A stretch of DNA of 64,000 nucleotides from Styela clava (Eukaryota > Chordata > Ascidiacea > Stolidobranchia > Styelidae). Within the stretch, counting starts at the first letter, position 1, and the number at the start of each line of letters is the position of its first letter. Location: positions 5,857,135-5,921,134 of the forward strand of contig NC_135255.1 of assembly GCF_964204865.1 (NCBI RefSeq), in the 5' to 3' direction. The notes beneath the pieces are model-generated. The model was not told the DNA's origin and searched no databases. It was given only the letters and a program-made list of their open reading frames with translations. Below are positions 37,870 through 49,800 of the stretch, piece after piece. The position numbers and the translations under genes were made by a program.

Positions 37870-40800
37870 TCAGTATCCGAGTTTTTCATTTAAACTTGTT
37901 TTTCCATCACCAGTTTGACCTGAAAAATTAGGCAAGTGTGTTAGGAAAGGCTGTACTTGAATCATAAAATATTATGCGATGGACCTGGACAATGGACATA
38001 ATGACTATCAATTCCTCAAGCATTTCATTTCGAGTTACCTGAAGGCATACAGACATTCATGGTTGATTTAATGCTGAAAGAACAATTTTGAAATTTTTTT
38101 CATCCTGTAAGTGCTTCATTTAAAACTAAAATTCATACCTTCAGGTGGTAGCCATGCACTGTAATTGGGATCATCTGAGTATTCAACTTTGGATGACGGC
38201 TTCGCCTGAAAAGTATAAAACTATTATTAAATATGTTCGTTGCAAAATCCGGTAATCCCACAATAACACCAACATAGATAAACCCGAAAAGAAACATTAC
38301 TCAAAACTTTGTCGAAGATCCAAGGTTGATTTCATTAAAACGAATAGATTAAAATTTTTTGAGACCCCGCTGAATTTCTACATATCTAGCTCATCGTGAA
38401 CATGAAATAATCAGTAGATGTTTTAACAAATAAAATTCGAACCTTCCTGATTCTTTGTCTTTTACGTTTTGGTTTTGGAGCTCCTTCATCCTCTTCAATG
38501 TCTCTTTCAGAAGACTTTTCTGTAAAAATTAACAGTTTGTCTATGTTGAATGAATACAATAAATTTGAACCAATTTAACACGAGTCAGAATTTTATGTAA
38601 GAAGAATTTATGCCCTCAACATTTTTGTTCCTAAGAATTAAAGAGAGAATCTTGAAAGAATGTCGTCTGACAACAATTCATAAAGACTATTTGAAAGTAT
38701 TCTGTATTATCTCTAAATAACAAATTTGCAGCAAATGAGTAAATTATGTATTTTGAAAGAACTGGCCATAACAAAATGCCAGTGAGCTAACGCCAAACAC
38801 ACAAATTTCATTTTAAATATAAGTTTTATGCAAACAAAATACCTTGTTCAGCTATCAATTGTTGTTTTAATTCCGGTGGTAACGTTGGACCGAGAAGTTT
38901 TCTTTTTGGTGATTTGCAAATTGCAACATGCGTTTTTTTATCTTGTATACTGTCATCAACAGCTGTCGATTGAGATTTGAATTCCACAAGCTTTTCGACA
39001 TTATCAGTTTCTTTTTTCTCAACCTTGACTAAACCATTATTACATGGAGAGTTTTCAGAAGTACCATCTGCGTTGTTCGTTGTTGAAACATGTTTTACTG
39101 GCAAAGTTTGCAATGTTGGCTTCACATCAGTTTCAGGTTTAATATCCAACAATTTAACTGTTTTGGTTTGTACAGATGTACTGTGATGATTTTTGTTCTC
39201 TTCTATGTCTTCATTTTCTTCCACAATATCTTTTTCGTCTTTACTTCCTTCTTCTAAAACCTCTGGTTCGTGGATTGGTCTAACCTGAAAAAGTTAATAC
39301 AGCATGTATGAATGAAAGAAGCGCGGACAAGTGACTCATACTGTGTGGCATGTCTGATGTAGACTTTGTGAAAATGGCTATGAAAATAGGATAGAATATT
39401 CATATTTATCCCAAGGTACCATGCTTCTCGTTTGGTTACCAGTCCATGTCTAGTATGGGATTGGTTAGCCAGTTTGTTATTTCAGATACATGGATTTTAT
39501 TGTGCTGGAAACAAACCAGTGGATATGAGAACCACCCTGCAGCAGAAAAGAGTCCATAAATTCACGGAATTCAAACGTGCGAAACCACACAGGGTAACCA
39601 GAGGAACGGAGACGAGGATATTCATAACGCTTAGCACGATGCACAACCGCTGATAAAAACAAGAAAAATTAATGGGATAAATTATCAAAAAATTATTTGG
39701 GTTGAAAAATTTACATCTAATGATATTTGAAAAATATAAATGATATGAACTTCTATAAAGCTATCTTTACTTGTGCACAAATTGTTTATGTTTGCGAGAT
39801 ATAACATATGGGCACCCAAGGATAAAAAAAAACTTTATTACTGAAATGAAGTCCGATTGCACAGCATCATAAATATAAACAGTCCAAAACTGTGCCTTAT
39901 TGATAGAGTTGGAAGGCGTGATTGTACAAACAACTTGAAATCAAAAAATAATCATCAATTGGTGGTATAGACCCCCAAGGCCAAGAGCATCGAAAATAAG
40001 AACACTCAAGAAATAACTTTATTCGACTCACATTCAACGTAGTTTTTTTTTTCCCCTTCATTTTACCAATGAATGAATATGTCTTGACAAATGAACTAAA
40101 GCAAATAAAGTATAGTAAATATAAGGCACAGGTCTATTTTTTGTTATTGTATACTTTTATTTCATTGCTATTCAGAAATCTTGAGTCTTAAAAATCATGG
40201 ACCCATCGCACTCAAATTTTAATTCATAATCTGGTGAAATCCAATTGTCTCTTCGAAATATAGTAAAAATTGATTGCCACTTGTTTTCGCATATTTTACT
40301 ACTTTTGCTCCATAATAAACGGACATCTTTCTAGCATAGCATATAGCATACATAATTTAATTACACCATGGGTAAGATTTGGATTTATAAGCAAAGCACC
40401 CCAATAATAGAATTCAATAAGTAAGTAGAACTCAGATACTCAGTAAGCAAACTTCAGATTTATTATAAATTCTCAACTTCTTTAGCTGTTGTATGCTTAT
40501 AAACTTACCTAGCTAAAGGTGGCATAGAAGATGGCCTGGCTAGATCTGCAAGTTTAGACACCCTCATATATTCTTTTTTTGCTTCAAACAGTCGTCGTTT
40601 TAATTTTGCTCTTGTTGTTGTGTCCAACGCTTTACCTGACTTAACTTGTTGCATGAAGGCATCAAGCGGATCCACAGAGTCAGCATTCATTTTTGTGGCT
40701 GTTATAACAAGAAAGCAATGATCAAACAAACAGGCACAAATATCAGAAGAATAATATTGTCACTAAAATATCGGCAAAATTCAATTGAATGTTAAAAGAA

Positions 40801-43800
40801 TAATACTGAATGCTACCTTCAAGTACTGAAATTAAAAATCAATCGTTCCTTTTGTTAAAATAAAAAGTGATTTTCCACAAACACAAAAAGAACAGCAATA
40901 AAAATTTTCCACATGTAGGCTACAGCATATGTTCAACGATAACCAAACTTTGTGGGCTTGGAATCAACTGTATTTTGGTTTAAATTAATTATTAAGGTTT
41001 TAATTGTTTCCAGTGCCAGTTAACATCAGCATGCTGAGTGATGATAACCTCCATGTTAGGAGACAAATTTTTGTTACGCTCGAGTGTCATGATTACATAG
41101 TCACATTTATATTTTCTGAGTCAAATCATTCAGGAAAGAAAAATAAAATTCACATGATAATGCCCAACAAGATCATAGCTTGCAGTATTCAAGATTATTA
41201 ATTAGTAATTTAATACCCACAATTGTTTTTAGAATATTGGTTATCAAAATTGGTGCACTACAACCCACTAGTTGGCGGGAGAAGTTCTTTTATCACATGG
41301 ATTAAAAATAATTGTTCCAGGCCGAAAAAAATTTCTGTATGATTTCATTGTAAAATGTGTAAAAGCAACAAAATTTCACCTTCTTTATCCTTCTGTAACT
41401 TTGCTTCAATATCTTTGACTTCATTGTCAAGTTGTGTAATTTTATCTACCTGCAATATCAAAATGAATTTTAATAAGAAGCTTTGAACTTCTCTTTCAAC
41501 AATGCTTTGCTAGACATAGTTAGCTAAATTTACTGAGGCTACAAACTAAACTGTTAAATTATCTAATTAAATAACAAAGAACCCCTATATGAATGAACCC
41601 AAAAGGCCAAAACCCAACATTTTAAATGTATGACGGCAACACAGAGATCAGGGATGTTCAAAACGAATCGAATATTCGAATGCATTCAAAATGTAATATT
41701 CGATATTCTAAAATTATAATTTCAGAAAAGTTTTGGAAATTTCCATTAAAATTTTTTTTTATTAGTATCAGTTCAAATGTGATGTCAGGCATAAAATAGA
41801 CTTAACTTCTAGCAAAGTAAAAAAAGGGAATACATTGGTTATTTGGTACTCCGGTAGTATGTGTACCAGGTTAGAGTTAGGCCATACTTTAATTCCGATT
41901 TTCCTTATTTCAGTTCTATTACGAGTTCGGGGACTGTCTGTGTTAGCCAAGTGAATATACCCTCTGCCCAAAGATTTCCGTCACTTTACACAACTTGATG
42001 TAAAGTAGGCGAACAAAATTAGTTACCTCTATATTGGTACACACATTTCTTGAGCGAAAACAATTGATCATAAACTCATGCATTCTTACATTCTTACCAA
42101 TGATTCATATGTTTCAACAGTTTTAGGTATCATAGAAGATTTCTTGAGTCTCTTCATTCTCAAATTTCGTTTTTGTTCTAGTTCACCAGTTCTATCATTA
42201 TATTCATCTTCATCACTGTCATAAAAATCATCTTCTTCCCATTTTTTCGCTCTTTCTTTATGGTGTCCTGATTACAAAAATATACAATGCATCACATAGG
42301 TTGAAAAGTTTCTTTATTAGCCTTTCAACCTATGAGGTTTGTTGGTGTTTCCTTTTGAGGCCACAGTCATTTCCAGTGCCACAATCTATGCATGGGTACT
42401 TTATGCCATTTAAAAGTGATTCCAATGACATATAATAAGTGATATATTGTGTACTTCAACACACGACAGACTTCAGACATGCATAAAATGGTCGAACAAT
42501 TTTTGACAGGCTGGTCTGTTAAAAGAAATTAAGGATAGGATAGGACTGACATATTCATACTGGGGAAGAGGAAAGTCTATAAGACAGCCTAATCATATGG
42601 CAACCCATGGCATCTTGTCCGGTTACCAGCGCATGTTGGGTATGGGATTAGTCAGCCAGTTATTTGTGTTAACTGTATTTCTGGCAACTAGCATTTTCCC
42701 AGATGGTTGAGCATGACCTTTGATGTCATCAGTTTCAGGTGACTGACCATGACCAACCACCTGTAAAGGTGATTTGGCCATGTGCACTCAGGAGTCTGGT
42801 GCACAGCTTAGTTGGTGTTGCTTATATCTGTACGTGTTACTTTGGTTATTGCTTTGGACATTTATTGCTGTTTGATAAAAACATTTATTAAATATACTTT
42901 GGAGTCACTTTAAAAATTTGTTTCAGATGCATGGACTTGCGGTTACCGACAAGCGGTTATGTGAACCAGCAAATCCTCTTGCACAAAATTATCCCCAACA
43001 GGGTAATGCGATGGCGAGCGTATTTCTAACCTTAATAATATGCGACACTGTGTCAAGACGAGCTTTGAAGTAAAAGAACCTGTAAAATCTTGACATCCGG
43101 ACGATCCGGTCAAATGATTGTATTGGATTTAGAAAATTTGTTAAATTTCGACATTTGAACTATTTGATGCTCGAATACAAAGCACTGTTGTTTGAATAAT
43201 GTTTATACTTTTTATACCTGTTTGCGAATAGATAACCAGTAAATCGCATTGATTTGGATAGTCAATTAGTATGTAACCCAATAGAGGTCGAGAAATATGG
43301 AAATTTTCATAAACATTATAATATCACAATGAGTTTTTTAACTATACAGTAATTAGTAGAGTGAGTGTCTATTCTTGTGTTAGGTTTTTGGGTAGGCAAT
43401 GTTGAACTGGAAGAGATTCCGGTCCTTCCAAAAAATACAATTGCTATTTACACATTGTTCTGTATGTCTATTTCAGTATGAAAGGCGTGGAAAGTAGTTA
43501 AAGTTGGCAGTTAAAATTGGTAGTAGTAAATTTGGTTGTATGATCGAAAAGTTCAGATAACTGGAAATCTAAATAAATAAGTTTTGATAGAGAATTCCGT
43601 AGCATGGAACTACTAACGTCCTTCTGAGGTACAAAATATACCAACCATATTCACACCTTTATGATGAAATAATCCATGCCGTTCCAAAGTTCGACATGCT
43701 TCTAATGCACATTGTCTTATTGCATCTTTCTTTTTTCCAGTTGCATTAACTTCTGCATAAACTGGTTTTCCACCGGTTCCATCGATAGGCAAACATAAAC

Positions 43801-46800
43801 TAACATGCCAGTGACCTGAACGTCGCTCACTGCATTCAAAATCAAGTTCCATCTCTATAAAAAAAATGTAAAATTGAGTGTAACCTACTAAAATTTTTTC
43901 AACTCAAATATTTTCGGGTAATTTCCTCCTTTAGACCTGTTTTTGAAAATCTAAACAACATTCAAAAAAAGTTATATTTCATGGCATACATTCAATAGTA
44001 CTCCCAGTAGTGTGTGGTACCAGGTTGGGGTTAGGCCATAATTATTCCGATTTTCCTTATTTTAGTTCTATTATGAGTTTGGGGACTGTCTGTGTTAGCC
44101 AGGTGAATATACCATACCCCATAGGTTTCAGTCCCTTTACACAACTTCATGAAAAGTGGGCGAACAAGATTAGTTATCTTCATATTGGTACACATACTTC
44201 TGGAGTGATCATTTATTTCACTGAAAATTAACTTTTTCACAGTAAAACCAAATGTCACATTTTTTAGAAATGAACTTTTTCTGAATATCTCTCATTATTT
44301 ACCACGTATTAGTTCCAAAGCTGCACCAGTTTTAGTTTTGTCTTTTGGTAGTGCCCTATGTCTATTCTTGGGTTTGGCTTTTAGAACCAAACTATTTCAA
44401 AAATAAGGATTTTTTCAAAACCTCACAAAGTTAGACAATTTGGTTCTACTGTGGCGATGTTGTAGATCAGGGTGGCCCAAACCCAGGCCCGCGGGCCACA
44501 TGTGGCCTGTCGCTCCATTATCTGTGACCAGCGTTAAAATTCGAAGAGTAATCAAAAAATCACATTTCGTGTTGTTTCGTCATAAAATTAATCAGAAAAA
44601 TCTTTTGACATATTGTCATCACTAATGTCATTGAATAGTTTTATGGCTAGCTGGGGAAACTAGCAAAGTTGAATGATGTGCTTGGCAGTCTAAATTTTTA
44701 TCTGGCTTTCTAACTTTTTGGTTGAGAATATAATTATGCTAACAATATCATAGAAAATTAAAAATTGAATGCGGATTCTATTAGCCTAGAATGGCTATGC
44801 CTGATAACTATGTGATTGCACAATAAAAGTGTTTGTTTTGTATTGCACTGTTTACCTATTCTTGGCATTATTGTGGCCCGCGAACAATGCAAAAATAATT
44901 TTGTGGCCCGCGGAGCCGACAACCTTGGACCACCCTGTTGTAGATATTCCACATATTATCAAATGTGTATACAAGTTTTCGTTGTTATTCAACGTTGAGC
45001 TTGCAAAATCTGAGAATCCGTGTCAAAAACAAAAAATGGCCCATTATAATGAGAAGATAAATAGGTAATGTGAATCCACAATTAAAATCTGAATAAGTGA
45101 AAACGATAATGATTATATTTATATTATGCTATGGTCATTAAAAGTAACGGCGCTCCAGAAGTGTGTGTGTGTACCAATATGGGGTAATTAATTTCATTCA
45201 CCTACTTTACATCAAGTTGTGTAAAGGGACTCAAACCTATATGGGGTATATTCCCTTGAATAACACATACATCCCCGAACTCGTAATAGAACTAAAATAA
45301 AGAAAATGGGAATAAAATTATGGCCTGAACCTAACCTGGTACACATACCACAGGAGTACCAGAGTGACTAATATGAATATGGTGAAGCACAATTATAGGC
45401 CTTTATGGAGAAGGCTATTTAAATTGCAATTGGGACCATATACCAATCCTTATTCCTATCTAATAAATATAATAAGCTGATAAACTCACTTTCTCGTTCA
45501 TAAAGAGTAGTCAATGCTTTGACAGGATCTTTCATATAAAATGGATCTTTTTTAACATGAACCAGGATAGCATCAGGATGATCTGCTTTCTCATCTCCTT
45601 CAATTTCTTCCTCTTCCTCTTCATCACTGCTGCTCTCCACTGCATCTTCCACTGTAAGTATTAATATAAATCAGAATCCTATATGGTTGTGGAGCAGATT
45701 ATTAAACTCTACTATAGTCTCTTGATAATAGTAGATTAAAATATTACGCAACAGAAAAAGTCATTATGAGCTATTATAACAAACGTGCAATCAAGGCAAC
45801 CGTTTCAGAAGGCATTGGGTGGAAATTTCCGATTCAGATTTTGAAACCCCCTTTTTGAAAATGCTGGTTGCGCCCCTGACTATTGTTATGTTTTACCGAC
45901 CTTTTAGTGCGATCAGTGTTATGTGCCTATACCGACAAGCTAAATTTTTAGTACAATCAGAGTCGTGTCCATATAAGCCGACCTCCTAATTTGGCAACTT
46001 TTTTGAGTTTTAAACTCGGCTTATATGCGAGGATATACGCTAACGTTAATAATGAATATTTGAGGAAAATGGAACAGCAATCTTACACATTCCCCAAGTC
46101 ACTCCTGTGCTCTCTGTATTTCTTTGATTACGATTTTTCTTTTCATCATCTTCATCACTACTACTATCTTCACCCAACATCATTCGTTCCAAATCTTTCT
46201 TTTTCTTTATTTTATTCCTGAAACAAATCATTGAGCAATTATTCATCGAAAATATTGAATTTCTTGCATTGACAATAAAAAATATGAATAAGAACATAAT
46301 GGTCAGGGCCGCAGCCAGGAGGGGTGAGAAATGTAAAAAAAGCAATTTTACATAGTTTGGAACCCTTTATAAATCCTCAAGACTCTTGGAAACCCACGTT
46401 TCCGAAGTCCGGATGGACCCGCTAGCCGTTACGGTCTAACTTGGCAATTAGAAATTTCATGTCTATGCCCGTGATAATTCTACTTGAAGAGAAATGTGTA
46501 AAAATAAGGCCAAATCTCTGATATTTCACAGTAATTTGTATCAGTCAAGTTCATAAATGTTCTGACTAAACTTAATTAAATAACGTTTCCCAAGATAGTT
46601 AATGGCTGGCATATTGGTTTTACAATACATGGCATATTGGTTTTACAATACAGAGTTGTTGAGTTAAAATTTTATGTCTGCCACCTTACCTAAGGTGTAA
46701 TAATAAAATGTGCAGGCAATACTGAAGTGAAAAGAATATGGACGGTCTTTCAAAAAGCACAGAATGGTTACTTTAATATATTTTTAATATCAGATTCTAT

Positions 46801-49800
46801 CGAAATGAGAGTAATAAAAATATATTTTTACTAACTTATTGAACTCTCTCAATTCGGTAGCACTTTGCGTTGATTCCATTTCCTCATCTTCTTGAGGCCC
46901 CTGCATTAGTCAACAATTAAGTGATATTATTTTTGAGCAATGGATTGAAAAATATATATCTAAAGCTGTTTCAAATTTCGCCATTGAGTGTAGGTATGTT
47001 ACAAAAAAATTAAAGTTCATCCGATTTAAATCAAAACTGCACCAGTGGATAGATCTAAGTGAAAATAAGAAAACAATACCAAGTTTGCGAAAAACGGTCA
47101 AGAATTAACTGAGATATCGGCATTTAAGTACCGCCCGATAGGCCAATTTTTTTCATAAGGATTGTATTGCGCCGACTCAAAAACTGTGACCGCAAGAATG
47201 TCAGACCGATATACAACAGAATGTATCTCGGCTATTTTTGAAGGTAATCGAAAAAAATTAGGAACGAAAAGTTATTGTGAATAGAAGAAACTAATACAAA
47301 AAAGTTTACAAATTCTTTTTAACGATATTAGCTGCTTTCCAATTAATTATGTACGAGAAAGTTTCTAAACTTTACATAACCTCTGGTCTGCAACGACTTT
47401 CCCACTACACAAGTCCCCGCCTACGCGGCAATTAACTGATTTAGCGTTTTTCATATCCGACCTTAATGAACGATTAATTATCATTTAATATTCCTTAACT
47501 CGTAAGATATTTACCGCGCTTAGTGAAACGCTAAACGAGAGAAATCGCTGCGAGGGAAAATGTCGGCATTCAGTCGATGACTGATGCACGTTGACAGACG
47601 CGTGCTAAGATCATACTTCTCGTGCCTTGAATTAATTTGTACCGTTTCGTAAACGTATGCGAATTGATTTTTTTCAATAAGAACTTTAATAAATATGAAA
47701 AAAAATACCACATATCAATCCTTAATCTTTCGATGTGCGTCACATCTAAGAAAATTGAGATTACGTCAGGATTTTATTCTGGCAACGATCATTGAGGCCG
47801 TCGGAAGATCGTCGCAAATCAACCCTGGAGTTGAGCATATTAGTTTGACAGTGCCTCGTTGCGGGTAATAATTAACGATGTTCTGATTGAACAAACTTCA
47901 TAAAAATTGGTAAGTATCAAGTTAGGAATGACATACATGCGTCCATATATAGTTTATTGGTGTCCATAGACAATATCCTTAATTTGCAGTACGTATACCG
48001 TTAGCGTAATTTTTAAAAGCCCGAATGTTGGAAAATTTATGCGCTAATGAAAAAATTCAAATACCGAATCATAGTTGCGCATTTTATCTAAGTTATGTCA
48101 AAATTTCATGGAATTCCAAACAACAGCAGGCAGTCCGAAGTCGTTTTTATGAGCGGTATTCTGACACGGCGTTACGGTACTTAGCAGACGTGGTGCGTAC
48201 ATTTTTTGGCGCGAAAAAGCGCGATTGTACCATTCCTATTAGATGTCAAAATAACTAGATCAAACGAAAATATTGTGAATTATTCCTGAATTAAAAATCA
48301 GCAAAAAGGAATTTGTATTAGAACCAACTTTTTTTCATTGTAGCTTCAATACATAGTAAAACAAAGTATATTTCTTAGTTTTGGCACACTCATTTGTTTT
48401 ACTACTTGAAAATTAAAGGAGACTAGTCTATAGACACTACAAGCAATTTTTTTATGTTGCAGAGTAAAATTTTTTAGGCCAGGCCTAATTGAATTTTAAT
48501 TCTGAAAATGACATGCTTTGAATTACAGTTACTTAATTTAGTTCAATAATTTTCATTTACCTGTAATATAAATAACCTGGTACTCCCGCCAAACTTCACA
48601 ACATGTCCAACTTTGATTCTGTAGTAAATTTTTGGTAAAATGTTCTGTTTATTTATCATAGTACCGTGTGTACTACCCAAATCATAAACATAAAATCCAT
48701 AGGATCCATCCTTTTGTAATTCAACATCTTCGCAGTCTGAAGTAGGAGCACCATATTGCAACACTGAATGATATCTGAAAGTCAATAGTGATAGTTCTCA
48801 GATAGCGGATTTTTTTTTCAGATATTGAACTTGGTGGACTACCCTTGAAAAAATTAGAAATAGAAGTTTAAACTACCCCAAATCGGCAGAAAGGCTTGCT
48901 TGTGTAAAAAATTTTATATTCAAAATTTTCAAGGGTCTCAAAACAAATGGGCGAATTTTAAAATTTCGATAAAATATTCATTAGAAAATAATACAAAGAA
49001 ATATGCGTTCTTCAATATGCTGGTATCTAATCTCACTTTGAAGCAATAGTCACCAAGTAATTCAATAAAAGGTTTCAAAGTTTAGAAATCAAAATTATAT
49101 AGTTTTTCGTCATTTTCTCAAACCAGCTTTTTCAAAAATCACCCTTTTGAATAAAAGCCCTCCATCTGTTACCCTGGAATCAGGAAATTGATCAGAATTT
49201 CAAATCAGGAAGAGGAGTAAAGAATTGGTCAACAAAGAGTCTCGAGAAGTTCAATTCAGTATTTCAAATTGCAAGGTGTCTGAATTTGGAATCTGACATT
49301 CTACATGACAGCAGAGTTTAAAATTGCACAAGCATCATTTACATCACATAGGATTAGATCATTTGGCTTATTTCTTATTCTTTTCACACGACCAATGTTT
49401 GTATTCCTCTTTTGGAATAGATACAACATACAGATAATGCAAGACTTTAATAACTTTAATAGATTAACTGTTTGTTATACAGGGTGATCATAAAGTTCTG
49501 TTAGAATTAAAATTTGTTATGAAATCAAAGTTCTCACTATATCTTAACCAGGTTTATTTTATTATAATCAATGTTCTTCAAGTTTTTTTTCATCTCATTT
49601 AATACACCTTTATATACACTCAAATTAGTTGCATGAAGCACATCAAAGTGCTTTTACCTAGTTTGAAACATAAATTTATGAACACTATATATATACCTCA
49701 CTCATAATCTTGGATCTGAATGTGACATTTAAAACCAAATTTCAATCACTATAAATGTTACCTTGATATTGAGGGATGTTCCATCTTGATATGACAATCA

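Noticed and set aside
41768-44258. Two minus-strand ORFs sharing the peptide YIHLANTDSP
   Set aside because: The shared peptide comes from two copies of the same MITE; the frames are not otherwise conserved.
47100-48260. Less AT-rich block with several short ORFs in a kanadaptin intron
   Set aside because: Checked for a nested gene or mobile-element ends; no matching termini, splice pattern or domain found.
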